From contig NZ_LT992502.1 in the NCBI RefSeq assembly GCF_900324475.1, forward strand, positions 2,914,001 to 2,978,000: DNA of 64,000 bases. The letters run 5' to 3'. The notes below the pieces were generated by a model. The model made no database searches, was not told where the DNA came from, and worked only from the letters and a program-made list of their open reading frames with translations. The stretch is from Enterobacter bugandensis (lineage in GTDB: Bacteria > Pseudomonadota > Gammaproteobacteria > Enterobacterales > Enterobacteriaceae). Positions within the stretch are counted from its first letter, which is position 1; each line of letters starts with the position of its first letter. Shown here piece after piece: positions 7,570 through 19,953 of the stretch. The position numbers and the translations under genes are program-made.

Positions 7570-9606
7570 TCAGGCGGCTGTGTACGCCACACGTTGTTCA
7601 CGATTTAATCCCTGAAGCGCCGACACGTCGACGATCAGCGCCACGCTACCATCCCCCAGAATGGTGGCAGCAGAAATACCCGGCACCTTGCGGTAGTTGC
7701 TTTCGAGATTCTTCACCACCACCTGGTGCTGACCAATCAGCTGATCGACCAGCAGCGCGTAGCGACGGCCCGCGCTTTGCAGGATCACCACGATACCCTG
7801 CGTGGCCTCGGTCTTCGCCCCGTCCACTTCGAACACTTTCCACAGCTCGACCAGCGGCAGGTACTCACCGCGCACTTCGAGAACGCGCTCGCCGCCCGCC
7901 AGCGGATGCAGATCTTCTTCACGCGGCTGGAGGGATTCCATCACCGCGTTCAGCGGCAGAATGAAGACTTCGTCCGCGACTTTGACCGACATGCCGTCGA
8001 GGATCGCCAGCGTCAGCGGGAGCAGGATGCGGATGGTGGTGCCGGAGCCCTGTTTAGACTGGATCTCAACGTGGCCGCCCATCTCCTGAATGTTACGTTT
8101 CACCACGTCCATGCCGACGCCGCGTCCGGAAACGTCCGTCACCTGCTCGGCGGTCGAGAAGCCCGGCGCGAAGATCAGCATGCCCACTTCTTCGTCGGTC
8201 ATGTTTTCATTCACCGCCATCCCCTGTGAAATGGCTTTCGCCAGGATGCGCTCGCGGTTAAGGCCCGCGCCGTCGTCGGTCACTTCGATGCAGATGTTCC
8301 CGCCCTGATGTTCCGCAGAGAGGATCAGATTCCCGACCGGAGATTTCCCGGCGGCAATGCGGTTTTCCGGCAGTTCAATACCGTGGTCGAGGCTGTTACG
8401 CACCAGGTGCGTTAACGGGTCGATGATGCGCTCGATCAGGCTCTTATCCAGCTCCGTTGAGCTGCCCATCAGGGTCAGTTCAATCTGCTTATTCAGCTTG
8501 CTGGCAAGGTCGCGCACCAGGCGCGGGAAGCGGCTGAAGACATATTCCATCGGCATCATGCGGATGGACATCACCGATTCCTGCAGGTCGCGGGCATTAC
8601 GCTGAAGCTGGCCCATGCTGGTGATCAGATCGCCGTGCGTGACCGGGTCGAGTTCGTTAGAACGCTGCGCCAGCATGGACTGGGTGATCACCAGTTCGCC
8701 AACCAGGTTAATCAGCTGGTCAACCTTCTCAACGGCAACGCGAATGCTGGTGGACTCACTGGAGCGCGCGGCCGGTTTTTCACCACGGCCAGGCGCCGCG
8801 GCCTCTTTTGGCACCGCCTTCAGCACCGGGGCCGCTGGGGCCACAGCCGGTGCGGCGGCTTGGGCAACGACGGCAACCTCTTCTTCTGCAGCCGGAGCTG
8901 CTACCGCGGCGGCTTCCGTTTCGAAGGCGATCTGGTCGGCTTCAATGACAAAGCACAGCACCGCCACGATATCGTCCTGACTGATACCGTCATCGAGGGT
9001 CGCCGCGAGGCTGTCTTTGCCTTTCACTACGTTACTTAATTTCGCCAGGTTACCCAGCTCTTCTTCCAGCAGGTTAACTTCGCTCTCTTTCAGGCGTGAC
9101 AGCACAACGCGCAGCTTGCCCGCTTGCGCGGCGGCTGGCGCGGCCTCTTCAGCAGCAACCGCATCGACAACGCTCAGCTTTGCCGCAGGGACAACGGCTG
9201 CAGCGACCTCACCTTTTGCTTCCAGGGCGAGCTGGCGCAGCGCATTGCAGATGTATTCAAAGCTGGCGGCATCAGGCTCTGCCGAACTTTTATAGGCGTC
9301 GAGCTGTTCCTGCATAATATCTTTGGTTTCCAAAAACAGGTTGATAATGTCGGTATTGAGCTGCATCTCACCGCGTCGTGCTTCATCAAGCAGGTTTTCC
9401 ATTAAATGGGTCGTTTCCTGCAGGATGGTAAATCCAAACGTTCCGGCTCCGCCTTTAATAGAATGCGCCGCGCGGAAGATGGCATTGAGCTGCTCAGAGT
9501 CGGGTGCTTCGGGCACCAGATCGAGCAAATGTTGCTCCATATCCGCCAACAGTTCGTCGGCTTCATCAAAGAATGTCTGGTAAAAATCGCTAATATCCAT
9601 GCTCAC
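7570..9606 (-). CDS. cheA: Chemotaxis sensor histidine kinase CheA
   Basis: A 678-residue kinase, slightly longer than E. coli CheA (654). It phosphorylates CheY and CheB in response to receptor state. Domains in order: P1 phosphotransfer with His48 in [12 protein letters not shown]2 around residues 160-230; P3 dimerisation around 290-370; P4 ATPase with the N box ([10 protein letters not shown]), G1 (DDGAGL), F box and G2 (GRGVGMD); and the CheW-like P5 at the C-terminus. The extra length is in Ala/Pro/Glu-rich linkers flanking P2. Met98 (start at 9315), the start of the short CheA form in E. coli, is conserved. The gene begins four bases after motB ends. Confidence 0.97.
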   Translation of the reverse strand: MSMDISDFYQTFFDEADELLADMEQHLLDLVPEAPDSEQLNAIFRAAHSIKGGAGTFGFTILQETTHLMENLLDEARRGEMQLNTDIINLFLETKDIMQEQLDAYKSSAEPDAASFEYICNALRQLALEAKGEVAAAVVPAAKLSVVDAVAAEEAAPAAAQAGKLRVVLSRLKESEVNLLEEELGNLAKLSNVVKGKDSLAATLDDGISQDDIVAVLCFVIEADQIAFETEAAAVAAPAAEEEVAVVAQAAAPAVAPAAPVLKAVPKEAAAPGRGEKPAARSSESTSIRVAVEKVDQLINLVGELVITQSMLAQRSNELDPVTHGDLITSMGQLQRNARDLQESVMSIRMMPMEYVFSRFPRLVRDLASKLNKQIELTLMGSSTELDKSLIERIIDPLTHLVRNSLDHGIELPENRIAAGKSPVGNLILSAEHQGGNICIEVTDDGAGLNRERILAKAISQGMAVNENMTDEEVGMLIFAPGFSTAEQVTDVSGRGVGMDVVKRNIQEMGGHVEIQSKQGSGTTIRILLPLTLAILDGMSVKVADEVFILPLNAVMESLQPREEDLHPLAGGERVLEVRGEYLPLVELWKVFEVDGAKTEATQGIVVILQSAGRRYALLVDQLIGQHQVVVKNLESNYRKVPGISAATILGDGSVALIVDVSALQGLNREQRVAYTAA

Positions 9607-9610
9607 GCTA

Positions 9611-10540
9611 TCACCTCGGATTGGCTGGTGGCGATGTTGGAACGGCAGCCGCAGGGACGGCCCCAGGCTGTTTTAAATCGTCCAGTGACTCATTCTGACT
9701 TTCGGCGTTTTCGTGCAGGATGGCCTGCTCCGCCTGCTGGTTCAGCACTAAAAGACTGATACGACGGTTGATGGCGTCATCCGGCCCGCGGTCGGAGACC
9801 CGCATGGTTGCTGCCATGCCGACTACGCGCAGTACCTTGCCATCATCAAGCCCACCTGCCACCAGCTCGCGACGCGAGGCGTTGGCACGATCGGCAGAAA
9901 GCTCCCAGTTGCTGTATCCCTTCTCCCCACTGGCGTACGGGAAGTCATCCGTGTGGCCCGACAGGCTGATTCGGTTAGGAATGCCGTTCAGCACCGGCGC
10001 AATGGCGCGTAAAATATCGCGCATGTACGGCTCAACTTCCGCACTCCCGGTTTTAAACATCGGGCGGTTCTGGCTGTCGATAATCTGAATACGCAGCCCT
10101 TCCTGGACCAGATCGATTTTCAGGTGCGGCCGCAGCGCGCGTAGTTTAGGATCTGCTTCAATCAGCTGGTCGAGATCGCCACGCAGTTTTTTCAGACGCG
10201 CCTGCTCCATCTTGCGTTTCAGCTCGTCGATGTTCGGCTCTTTTTTCACCTCACCCTTCTGCTGGGTGTAATCATCGCCGCCGCCAGGGATCGGGCTTTC
10301 GCTGTTAGAGATACGCGGCCCACCGGTCACCGCCGTCGCCAGCGGGGTACGGAAATATTCGGCAATCTGGATAAGCTCCTTCGGGCTGGAGATGGAGATC
10401 AGCCACATCACCAGAAAGAACGCCATCATTGCGGTCATAAAGTCGGCGTACGCGATTTTCCAGGAGCCGTGGGAACCGTGCCCGCCGCCCTTGTGCTTGC
10501 GTTTTTTAACGATGACGATCGGATGGGACTGGTTTTTCAT
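9611..10540 (-). CDS. motB: Flagellar stator protein MotB
   Basis: A 309-residue inner-membrane protein. A single transmembrane helix near residues 29-50 carries the proton-binding Asp33 ([11 protein letters not shown]; Asp32 in E. coli). It is followed by a plug/linker region and a C-terminal OmpA-like peptidoglycan-binding domain (about residues 150-270) with the SGHTDDFPY and N-x-x-LS-x-DRA motifs. With MotA it forms the proton-driven stator unit anchored to the cell wall. Its start overlaps the motA stop (ATGA), typical of coupled synthesis of the pair. Confidence 0.96.
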   Translation of the reverse strand: MKNQSHPIVIVKKRKHKGGGHGSHGSWKIAYADFMTAMMAFFLVMWLISISSPKELIQIAEYFRTPLATAVTGGPRISNSESPIPGGGDDYTQQKGEVKKEPNIDELKRKMEQARLKKLRGDLDQLIEADPKLRALRPHLKIDLVQEGLRIQIIDSQNRPMFKTGSAEVEPYMRDILRAIAPVLNGIPNRISLSGHTDDFPYASGEKGYSNWELSADRANASRRELVAGGLDDGKVLRVVGMAATMRVSDRGPDDAINRRISLLVLNQQAEQAILHENAESQNESLDDLKQPGAVPAAAVPTSPPANPR

Positions 10541-11424
10541 GCGTCCTCAGTTGTCGTCTGTTGGTTTGGGTTTTTCACCGCGCGCACGTGTTCTTCAAGC
10601 TCGATAAACGACGGACGCTCGCTGGAGTAAAGCGTTTTACGGCCAAATTCAACCGCGATCGGTGGCGCGTAACCGTTGAGGTTAGAGAGCAGCGTGATCT
10701 TCACGCACTGCATCATTTTGGTGGTTTCCGCGCTTTTCTGGCGCAGCACGCTTGCCAGCGGAGAGATAAAACCATAAGCCAGCAAAATACCGAGGAAGGT
10801 GCCCACCATCGCATGGGCAATCAGCGCGCCCAGTTCAGCCGCCGGACGGTCCGCCGAGGCCAGGGCGTGTACCACCCCCATGACCGCCGCCACGATACCA
10901 AACGCCGGAAGGGAGTCGCCCACCAGCGCCAGGCTGTTGGCCGGCACTTCAGATTCGCTTTCGTGGGTTTCGATCTCTTCGTCCATCAGCGCTTCAATTT
11001 CGAAGGTATTCATATTGCCGCTGATGATGAGACGCAGGTAATCGACGATGAAATCCAGCATCATGGCGTCCGCCAGAATGCGCGGATAGCTGGCAAAAAT
11101 TTCGCTCTCTTTCGGGTTTTCGATATCCCGTTCAAGCGAGAACATCCCCTGCTGACGCGACTTCGCCATCAGGCGATAGAGCAGCGCCAGCAGATCCATA
11201 TACATGCTTTTGGTGTATTTTGAGCGACGGAACAGCAATGGAATTGCTTTCAACGTGCCCTTGATCGATTTACCGTTGTTGCCAACGATAAAAGCCCCTA
11301 CCCCTGCGCCGCCGATGATAATAAGTTCAGCCGGTTGATAGAGTGCTCCAAGGTGCCCGCCGGTCATCATGTAACCGCCGAAAACTGTACCGAGAACTAC
11401 CAGGTAACCTAATAAGATAAGCAC
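10537..11424 (-). CDS. motA: Flagellar stator protein MotA
   Basis: A 295-residue inner-membrane protein, the same length as in E. coli. It has four transmembrane helices (two near the N-terminus, two around residues 170-230) and a large cytoplasmic loop (about 60-165) with the conserved charged residues that contact FliG. It forms the proton channel with MotB. It is the first gene of motA-motB-cheA-cheW, lying 123 bases after flhC and separated from it by a terminator, so it needs its own (sigma-28) promoter in that spacer. A full sigma-28 match was not found there. Confidence 0.96.
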   Translation of the reverse strand: MLILLGYLVVLGTVFGGYMMTGGHLGALYQPAELIIIGGAGVGAFIVGNNGKSIKGTLKAIPLLFRRSKYTKSMYMDLLALLYRLMAKSRQQGMFSLERDIENPKESEIFASYPRILADAMMLDFIVDYLRLIISGNMNTFEIEALMDEEIETHESESEVPANSLALVGDSLPAFGIVAAVMGVVHALASADRPAAELGALIAHAMVGTFLGILLAYGFISPLASVLRQKSAETTKMMQCVKITLLSNLNGYAPPIAVEFGRKTLYSSERPSFIELEEHVRAVKNPNQQTTTEDA

Positions 11425-11491
11425 GACATCATCCTTCCGCTAGTGACTATGGCAAGGACGTCCAGCTCGCAGCGTTTACCGTTTGCGGGGT

Positions 11492-11524
11492 AAAAAAAAG
11501 CAGCGGTAATGACTTACCGCTGCT
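11492..11524 (-). terminator. Rho-independent terminator of flhDC
   Basis: On the minus strand an 11-base stem (AGCAGCGGTAA / TTACCGCTGCT) with a four-base loop is followed by a run of eight T. It closes the flhDC transcript before the motA operon. Confidence 0.9.
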
Positions 11525-11547
11525 GGAATCTTGCCCACACGTTCGGG

Positions 11548-12126
11548 TTAAACAGCTTGTTCGATCTGTTCATCCAGCAGTTGTGGAATAATATCGGCAG
11601 CATCCCGGGAAAGTTTACGTCTTTTTACTGCGCGGGACGGCGGCTGACATAAACTACAGGCGAAGCTGCCTGCAGGCTGATGAGCATGGGTAATAAAATT
11701 GCCGTCGCAGCAATTGCAGCGCGACAGTTCAAGCATTCCGCTCTCAACAAAACGCACCAGCGTCCATGCGCGGGTCAGCGCCAGCAGAGGGCCTTCTTCC
11801 TGCTGTGGGCATTGTTCAAGGTAAAGTTTGTACGCTTTGATCACGGCGTCTACGCCGCTACACAAACCGGTTTTGAGAAGATACTGCCAGGCATTACAGA
11901 ACATGGAAGCGTGGATGTTCTGCTCCCAGGTCATAAACCAGTCCGTAGAAAACGGCAGCATGCCTTTCGGCGGGGGACTACCGCGTAACTCTTTATACAG
12001 TTTGATGAGGCGACCACGGCTCAGCTGAGTCTCGCTTTCCAGCATTTGTAAACGAGCACCCAGCGTAATCAGCTCCATGGCCAGCTGTATGTCACGCGCT
12101 TCCTGAACAATGCTTTTTTCGCTCAT
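11548..12126 (-). CDS. flhC: Flagellar master regulator subunit FlhC
   Basis: A 192-residue subunit of the FlhD4C2 activator, the class 1 regulator that opens class 2 flagellar promoters. The C-terminal half holds the zinc-binding Cys cluster (RCNCCDGNF and FACSLC). The length equals E. coli FlhC. The gene starts two bases after flhD ends, so both are made from one message. In this window its targets include the fliE/fliF control region. Confidence 0.96.
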   Translation of the reverse strand: MSEKSIVQEARDIQLAMELITLGARLQMLESETQLSRGRLIKLYKELRGSPPPKGMLPFSTDWFMTWEQNIHASMFCNAWQYLLKTGLCSGVDAVIKAYKLYLEQCPQQEEGPLLALTRAWTLVRFVESGMLELSRCNCCDGNFITHAHQPAGSFACSLCQPPSRAVKRRKLSRDAADIIPQLLDEQIEQAV

Positions 12127-12128
12127 TG

Positions 12129-12479
12129 CTAGGCCCTTTTCTTACGGGCTGCGTCATCAGGCTGACTGATGTCGCTAAGCAAGCGAGTGGAGAGCAGGAT
12201 ACCGGTATGGATCTGTTGCAGATCGTCCACGCGGGATTCCTGCGTCAGACGCGTTATCGTCTGCGGATTATCAAAACGGAACTGGCACACCAGTTGATTC
12301 GTTTCCGCCAGTTTTACCATCTGCGGGAGGGTTAATCCACCCAGCATGGTTGCCATTTCTTCGTTAATACCCAGACGAAACATCGCGGACGCTTTGTCCT
12401 GACTAATTAAACGCTGCGCGAGCAGTAAATATGACAAATTGATGTCATAGATATGTTTTAGCAACTCGGATGTATGCAT
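12129..12479 (-). CDS. flhD: Flagellar master regulator subunit FlhD
   Basis: A 116-residue subunit of FlhD4C2, nearly identical to the E. coli protein from [19 protein letters not shown] onward. The start at 12479 follows the E. coli annotation; an ATG nine bases earlier (12488, MGT) is also possible, and the reading frame stays open further upstream without resemblance to the family. The gene has a leader of roughly 210 bases if the promoter lies where the CRP site predicts, comparable to the long post-transcriptionally regulated leader of E. coli. Confidence 0.95.
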   Translation of the reverse strand: MHTSELLKHIYDINLSYLLLAQRLISQDKASAMFRLGINEEMATMLGGLTLPQMVKLAETNQLVCQFRFDNPQTITRLTQESRVDDLQQIHTGILLSTRLLSDISQPDDAARKKRA

Positions 12480-12679
12480 TGTTCCCATCCCGAATAACCA
12501 ACTATTATTTTTATGCGGAAAGACCGCACCCCGTGATGTCGCCGGGAAATCACCCGGTATAAAAAAGAAAAGGCTAAATGCATAGTTGAATCTAGGTTTG
12601 TATTCATCCAAACGCGCAAGGGATGCAACGCGGTTACATCTCTTACAGGTTTTATCATTTCTTACAAATAACTAAGATT

Positions 12680-12770
12680 TTTCCTAATTCGACGCAAACT
12701 CTACTCGCCAGATTTGACACATACAATGCAGCCACCCTCAAATTTAAAAAAAATGTGATCCACGTCACAC
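12680..12770 (-). promoter_or_regulatory. flhDC promoter region with perfect CRP site
   Basis: TGTGATCCACGTCACA at 12754-12769 matches the CRP consensus at all ten fixed positions. In E. coli CRP activates flhDC from about -71; applying that distance puts the start near 12690, preceded on the minus strand by TAGAGT as a possible -10. The stretch GAATTAGGAAAAATCTTAG just downstream also resembles the E. coli leader. Site seen; promoter position inferred. Confidence 0.78.
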
Positions 12771-13274
12771 AATTTAAGTGAATGTTACCCATAAATCCAT
12801 CAGTATGACTTCTAATTTGCTTATTTTTTAAGCAATCGGCACTGTTTTGTATTCTTAATCGACGAATACTCATGCATAAGCTTGAGAATAAGTGGCACGC
12901 AATGTGCTTTTACCCGTGCGTGCAGAATCAGCAATCGTTTACATCGCGTATGCGTCAGGGACACATTTTGATTACTTCGATAAAACATAGAGTTATGCAT
13001 TTCTGGCAAAAAAATTGTTTCATTGCGTGATCATTCGAAATGCGTTTATAACTTGTTAGAACGATTTAATAGTGAAAGCGAGGATTTGTGTGACTTACGT
13101 TAAGTTGTTAATTTTTTTCATTTAGGCGCATTTATCAGTTATTCTTCTTATAAGAATAATTAATGAATAATTATGATAAGCTTCACACTAATGTCGTATT
13201 CAAGTCTTGCGAAACCAGGAAATTCGCGGTAATGGTGATGAAACGCTGTCTGTTAGACATCTAAGGAGTGCGCC
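12771..13274. other. Long AT-rich upstream region of flhDC and uspC
   Basis: About 500 bases with no convincing gene, between the flhDC promoter and uspC. This is where E. coli flhDC receives most of its regulators (OmpR, RcsAB, LrhA, H-NS), though individual sites cannot be assigned here. A dyad (TTATTCTT / AAGAATAA, 13139-13159) and generally AT-rich sequence are visible. The uspC promoter must lie at the right end. Confidence 0.55.
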
Positions 13275-13703
13275 ATGAGTTACTCCCATCTTCTTGTTTC
13301 TGTTGCCGTTTCCCCCGAAAGCCACCAGCTTGTCGCCCGGGCCGTTTCCATCGCCCGGCCGCATAATGCGCGCATCAGCCTCATTACCCTCGCGGCCGAG
13401 CCCGAGATGTACAATCAACTGGCGGCCCCGATGCTGGAAGATATTCGTGAGGTTTTGCAGGAGGAAACGCAGCAGTTTCTGCGAGAGCTTGTCGAAAAAG
13501 CAGAGTACCCCATTGATGAAACCGTTATTGCGACGGGGGAACTGAATGCCCATATTCTTAATATGTGCCGCAAGCAGAATATTGATTTAGTGATTTGCGG
13601 GAACCATAACCACAGCTTTATATCAAGGGCTACCTGCGCGGCAAAATCTATTATCGCCTCAAGCCAGGTTGACGTGCTGTTAGTCCCGCTTGGGGGGGCT
13701 TAA
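13275..13703 (+). CDS. uspC: Universal stress protein UspC
   Basis: A 142-residue cytoplasmic UspA-family protein, as long as E. coli UspC. It has the N-terminal beta strand and helix (SHLLVSVAVSPES) and the C-terminal ICGNHNH...SSQVDVLLVPL segment of the nucleotide-binding fold, although the classic G-x2-G-x9-G(S/T) loop is degenerate as in the UspA/C/D class. UspC is linked in E. coli to motility, UV resistance and osmotic stress signalling. AAGGAG lies eight bases before the start. It is convergent with otsA. Confidence 0.9.
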   Translation: MSYSHLLVSVAVSPESHQLVARAVSIARPHNARISLITLAAEPEMYNQLAAPMLEDIREVLQEETQQFLRELVEKAEYPIDETVIATGELNAHILNMCRKQNIDLVICGNHNHSFISRATCAAKSIIASSQVDVLLVPLGGA

Positions 13704-13710
13704 CCCCCCC
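13692..13710. terminator. G7/C7 hairpin containing the uspC stop codon
   Basis: Seven G, loop CTTAA, seven C. The TAA stop of uspC sits in the loop. It lies between convergent uspC and otsA and probably slows or stops polymerase, but no U-run follows on either strand. Confidence 0.5.
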
Positions 13711-13719
13711 AGAGGAATA

Positions 13720-15940
<2,221 letters not shown>

Positions 15941-16015
15941 TTACGAGAGGTAAACGCCTTTACCTCTTTCATAGCCATGTAAGTATAGACAGTGTGATGG
16001 GCCTCGCCATTTGAC

Positions 16016-16048
16016 AACCGCCCCGCCAGCAAAACTGGCGAGGCGGTT
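16016..16048 (-). terminator. Hairpin downstream of araFGH
   Basis: AACCGCC-C-CGCCAG paired with CTGGCG-A-GGCGGTT (one internal mismatch), loop CAAAA region, some 50 bases past the araH stop. It probably defines the 3' end of the araFGH message, but no T-run follows on the minus strand. Confidence 0.6.
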
Positions 16049-16098
16049 CAGGGGTCAACTATGGTTATTAGTTGAGCAATAAAAAGTCAGCGCTGGGG

Positions 16099-17082
16099 TT
16101 ACACGGTACGCTTCGCTTTTTGCTTGTAACGGTCGAAAATCACGGCTGCCAGCAGGATCAGGCCGCGCACGACGTACTGAGAGAACGGCGAAATATTCAA
16201 CAGGTTCATGGCATTTTCCACCGTGCCCAAAATCAGGATACCGGCCACCACATATGAGATTTTTCCGATGCCTCCCTTGAGGGAAACGCCCCCTAAAACG
16301 CACGCCGAGATGACGATCAGCTCATAACCGATAGAAGTCATTGGCTGGCCGCTGGTCATACGCGACGCCAGAATAATCCCCGCCGCGGCGGAGACCAGCC
16401 CGGAGAGCACGAAGATAATAATCTTGGTGCGTACAACCGGCACCCCTGCCAGACGAGCCGCTTCTTCATTGCCGCCGATCGCCAGCGTATTACGGCCAAA
16501 GGTGGTGCGGTTCAGCAGGAAGCCGAACAGGATCAGGCAGGCCACGGTGAGCCAGATAGGCGCAGGCAGGCCCAGCCAGTTGGCGTAGCCCAGCGTAAAG
16601 AAGCGCTCGTCTTCAATCCCTACCGCTTTACCGTCGGAGATGATATAGGCCAGACCGCGGACTATCTGCATCGTTGCAAGCGTGGTAATCAGGGCATTAA
16701 TCTTCAGGCGTGCGATAACAAAACCGTTCACCAGACCGCTGATCATGCCGAGCAACAGACCGGCAAAAACGCCAATCCACAGGCTTTCCGTCATGTTGAT
16801 CACCACCGCCGTGGTGACGCCCGCGCAGGCGATAACCGAGGCCACCGACAGGTCGAAATCACCGGAGGCCAGACAGAAGAGCATGCCGCAGGCCACCATG
16901 CCGGACATGGAAATCGCCAGTCCCAGCCCTTTCATATTAATGAAGGTGGCAAAATTAGGGACGAAGATTGCACAGGCGATGAAGAGTGCGGCAAAGACCA
17001 CCAGCATGCCGTACTGATCCCAGATGCGTCCAAAACTAAAAGCCGACTTCGGCGCTCCGGATGTAGTAACAGAGGACATCAT
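16099..17082 (-). CDS. araH: L-arabinose ABC transporter permease AraH
   Basis: A 327-residue polytopic inner-membrane permease of the carbohydrate uptake (CUT2) ABC family, with about ten hydrophobic segments. It forms the channel that accepts L-arabinose from AraF. Typical features are the G-x-x-S-x-x-CGM segments, ASGDFDLSVAS near residue 70, the GNEEAARLAGV loop near residue 200 that contacts the ATPase, and GGVSLKGG near residue 263. It is last in araFGH, 11 bases after araG. Confidence 0.95.
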   Translation of the reverse strand: MMSSVTTSGAPKSAFSFGRIWDQYGMLVVFAALFIACAIFVPNFATFINMKGLGLAISMSGMVACGMLFCLASGDFDLSVASVIACAGVTTAVVINMTESLWIGVFAGLLLGMISGLVNGFVIARLKINALITTLATMQIVRGLAYIISDGKAVGIEDERFFTLGYANWLGLPAPIWLTVACLILFGFLLNRTTFGRNTLAIGGNEEAARLAGVPVVRTKIIIFVLSGLVSAAAGIILASRMTSGQPMTSIGYELIVISACVLGGVSLKGGIGKISYVVAGILILGTVENAMNLLNISPFSQYVVRGLILLAAVIFDRYKQKAKRTV

Positions 17083-17093
17083 TAACTCCTTAC

Positions 17094-18608
17094 TCAGGCG
17101 ACAGCCTGGCTGACTTTAGGCATGGCGAGGTTCAACGCCTGTTGTTCATTCGCCTGTTCATGAAGTAATTCACCGGCGATTTCGCCTTCGCGCATCACTA
17201 CAATGCGGTCAGCAACGCCAAGCACCTCAGGCAGATCGCTGGAGGCGAACAGCACCGCCACGCCGCGTTTTGCCAGTTCATATATCACGTTGTAAATCTC
17301 GTGTTTTGCGCCCACGTCGATACCGCGCGTCGGCTCGTCCAGCAGAATGACCTTCATGTCCTCCGACAGCCAGCGGCCTAAAATGGCCTTCTGCTGGTTT
17401 CCTCCTGACAGATTCATAATCAGCTGTTCCGGTCCCGGCGTTTTGATATTCAGCGAGCGAATATGATGGTCGGCGTTGCTCGACTCCCAGCCGTCGTTAA
17501 TCAGGCAACCCGCGCGGATAAATTTACGCCGGGCGGAAATGTTGATGTTGTCGCGCACCGAATGCACCGGAATGATCCCCTCCGCCTTGCGGTCTTCCGG
17601 GCAGAGCATCATCCCGGCCCTGATTGCGTGGGCGGGTTTCTGGATATCCACCTGCTCGCCGTCAATGGAGACCTGCCCTGCGGTAATACGTGTACCGCCG
17701 AACAGCCCTTTCATCAGCTCGCTGCGCCCCGCCCCAACAAGGCCAAACAGACCGACGATCTCACCGCTGCGTACGGATAACGAAACCGGCGTTCGCACGC
17801 CCGGCGCTTTGACGTTGTCCAGACGCAGACGCTCGGGGCCGTACTCGCGCGGTTTCCAGTGATAGATATCGCCCAGATCGCGCCCGACCATCGCCTGAAC
17901 AAGCTGATCATGGTTAACCTGCTGCATATCGGTAAAGGTGCGCACATAGCGCCCATCCTTAAATACGGTGATGGCATCGCTCAGGGCAAATATCTCCTCC
18001 ATGCGGTGCGAGACGTACAAAATGGTGCGGCCTTCCTGCCGCAACTCGCGGATCACGCGGAACAGGTTTTCGATTTCACGCGCGGAAAGCGAACTGGTGG
18101 GTTCATCAAAGGCAATAACCCTGGCGTTACGCGCCAGCGCCTTGGCAATTTCAACCATCTGCCACTGGCCGATGGAGAGGTATTTCAGCGGGGTCTGGGG
18201 ATCGACGTCCAGACCAAGATGCTTAAGCTGCAGCCCCGCTTCATAATTAAGTAGCGAACGATTCACCACGCCGCTTTTGTGCGGAAGCTGGCCTAAATAG
18301 ATATTTTCGGCCACGGTCATCTCAGGGATGAGGTGCAGTTCCTGATAGATAATGGCGACACCGGCGTTGAGCGCCGCCGTGGTATCGGCAAAGGCCACCT
18401 CTTCACCGCGAATGGCCAGCGTGCCGGTTGTTGGCGCGTAGTTGCCGCTGAGGATTTTTAGCAGCGTGGATTTCCCCGCTCCGTTTTCCCCCATCAGGGC
18501 ATGAACCTGGCCGGCATAGCAGTCGAAGCTGATATCGGTCAGCGCGTTAACACCGGGAAACGTTTTCCCGATGCCGCGAAAAGAGAGATACGGATTAGAC
18601 TGTTGCAT
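17094..18608 (-). CDS. araG: L-arabinose ABC transporter ATPase AraG
   Basis: A 504-residue tandem ATPase (E. coli 504) that powers AraFGH. The first cassette has an intact Walker A (GENGAGKST), signature and Walker B (VIAFDEPTS). The second has the altered P-loop typical of CUT2 ATPases (GLVGAGRSE) with a good signature (NLSGGNQQK) and Walker B ([10 protein letters not shown]). It acts as a peripheral inner-membrane protein. It lies between araF and araH; a stem-loop separates it from araF. Confidence 0.96.
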   Translation of the reverse strand: MQQSNPYLSFRGIGKTFPGVNALTDISFDCYAGQVHALMGENGAGKSTLLKILSGNYAPTTGTLAIRGEEVAFADTTAALNAGVAIIYQELHLIPEMTVAENIYLGQLPHKSGVVNRSLLNYEAGLQLKHLGLDVDPQTPLKYLSIGQWQMVEIAKALARNARVIAFDEPTSSLSAREIENLFRVIRELRQEGRTILYVSHRMEEIFALSDAITVFKDGRYVRTFTDMQQVNHDQLVQAMVGRDLGDIYHWKPREYGPERLRLDNVKAPGVRTPVSLSVRSGEIVGLFGLVGAGRSELMKGLFGGTRITAGQVSIDGEQVDIQKPAHAIRAGMMLCPEDRKAEGIIPVHSVRDNINISARRKFIRAGCLINDGWESSNADHHIRSLNIKTPGPEQLIMNLSGGNQQKAILGRWLSEDMKVILLDEPTRGIDVGAKHEIYNVIYELAKRGVAVLFASSDLPEVLGVADRIVVMREGEIAGELLHEQANEQQALNLAMPKVSQAVA

Positions 18609-18642
18609 AACGACTCCGTGATTCCTGTAGTGTGTACGTCTG

Positions 18643-18665
18643 GCCCCTTACGGCGAGTAAGGGGC
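18643..18665 (-). terminator. Intercistronic stem-loop between araF and araG
   Basis: A nine-base perfect stem (GCCCCTTAC / GTAAGGGGC) with a five-base loop and no U-run. In binding-protein ABC operons such structures protect the 3' end of the binding-protein message or attenuate downstream genes, giving an excess of AraF over AraGH. Confidence 0.7.
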
Positions 18666-18679
18666 ACAATCACAGCGTA

Positions 18680-19669
18680 TTACTTACCGCCCAGTCCCTT
18701 TTTCGCCAGTTCCTCTTTGAAGTTGTCGCGGGTAATCAGCACCACGTCAGTCACTTCGGTAAATTTCGGCGGTTCAGCCCCTTTGGTTACCCAGTTGTAG
18801 AGCATTTCGCTGGATTTGTAGCCGTGAACGTCCGGGCTTGGCAGCAGAGAGCCGTAGAAGCCGGTGGCCTGAGCTTTGGACAGCTCGCTCACCGCATCCA
18901 CGCCGTTGATGCCGATCCCGATAACGTCAGGCGCCTTGAAGCCCTGACCTTCCGTCGCGCGCACGCCGCCCAGCACGGTGTTGTCGTTCATGCCGACCAC
19001 CAGCCAGTGCTTCACTTCCGGGTGCTGGACCAGCATAGAGTTCGCCGCGTCAAAGGCGCCCGGGATGTCGTTAGATTTGGTTGGCACTTTATAGATCTGT
19101 TTTTCAGGGAAGCCGGCCGCTTTCAGCGCGTCCATTGATCCGGTCGTACGACGACGCGCCGTGTCCAGCTCGTCTGCGGTGATGGCCATGACGGCGGTCT
19201 CTTTCACATCCCAGCCGCGTTTCTGCATCTCTTTATAAAGCTCCTGCCCCTGACGTTCACCAATTTTGGTCGCCGCCATCATGACCAGCGGAACGCTGTC
19301 CATCGGTTTGCCTTTGGCGTTAACGAACTGATCGTCAACCGCAATAACCTTCATGTCGTAACCGCGGGCTTTCGCCGCAATTGCCGATCCGAGTTTTGGA
19401 TCCGGAGTGCAGATAACAAAGCCTTTCGCGCCGCTGGCCGCCAGGCTGTCGATGGCGTTCAGGGTTTTTTCACCGTCCGGCACGGCGATTTTAATCACTT
19501 CAAAACCTAAATCTTTTCCGGCTTTATCAGCGAATTTCCATTCGGTCTGGAACCAGGGTTCTTCCGGCTGTTTTACCAAAAAACCGAGTTTTAAATTCTC
19601 AGCGATAGCGGATTGTGACATAACGGCAGCCAGACCGATGGCCGCCAGCGCTTTAGTAAATTTGTGCAT
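18680..19669 (-). CDS. araF: L-arabinose periplasmic binding protein AraF
   Basis: A 329-residue periplasmic binding protein, the same length as E. coli AraF and nearly identical over long stretches. A 23-residue signal peptide (MHKF...QSAIA) precedes the mature NLKLGFLVKQPEEPW, which lines the arabinose site. The start at 19669 is chosen for this match and for GGAG six bases upstream; the frame is open seven residues further. It delivers L-arabinose to AraGH. An AraC-type operator stands about 250 bases upstream. Confidence 0.97.
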   Translation of the reverse strand: MHKFTKALAAIGLAAVMSQSAIAENLKLGFLVKQPEEPWFQTEWKFADKAGKDLGFEVIKIAVPDGEKTLNAIDSLAASGAKGFVICTPDPKLGSAIAAKARGYDMKVIAVDDQFVNAKGKPMDSVPLVMMAATKIGERQGQELYKEMQKRGWDVKETAVMAITADELDTARRRTTGSMDALKAAGFPEKQIYKVPTKSNDIPGAFDAANSMLVQHPEVKHWLVVGMNDNTVLGGVRATEGQGFKAPDVIGIGINGVDAVSELSKAQATGFYGSLLPSPDVHGYKSSEMLYNWVTKGAEPPKFTEVTDVVLITRDNFKEELAKKGLGGK

Positions 19670-19916
19670 GGTAAACTCCAGCTTTAGCATTCTTTTCTGT
19701 AGGGAAGATTTGCGTGCTTCTTATTTAATCGGACTTAAAACAAGGCATTAGCGCTTACCTCGTCATAAGCGTTATTGCTGGTGATAGTTTTAGCGGGAAA
19801 TTAATCATCCATAAGAGAGCCCCATCACACCGCAGAATTACAGTAATTGCGTACATAAATTCAGCGAAAAATGACATAAAAAAGGCAGAAATTGTCTGAC
19901 AAATGAAAGCGGGGTA

Positions 19917-19953
19917 AGCAGAATTATCCATAAGATTAGCTAAGAAATCCCTG
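19917..19953. promoter_or_regulatory. AraC operator (paired direct half-sites)
   Basis: Two direct AGC-N7-TCC half-sites begin at 19917 and 19938, exactly 21 bases apart, as in araI1-I2 of E. coli araBAD; the first reads through TATCCATAAGATTAGC just like araI1. A third, weaker TCCATA-bearing half-site lies at 19798-19813. Regulation of araFGH by AraC is established in E. coli; the assignment here is by pattern. The tandem pair reads toward the plus strand, away from araF. Confidence 0.75.

Noticed and set aside
11425..11491. Sigma-28 promoter before motA
   Set aside because: A TAAACGCT and a distant GCC-ATA-like element are present on the minus strand, but the spacing is 17 instead of 11 bases, so it cannot be called.
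12479..12611. A longer FlhD starting at 12611
   Set aside because: The extra 44 residues do not resemble FlhD and lie within the expected untranslated leader; the family starts at MHTSELL.
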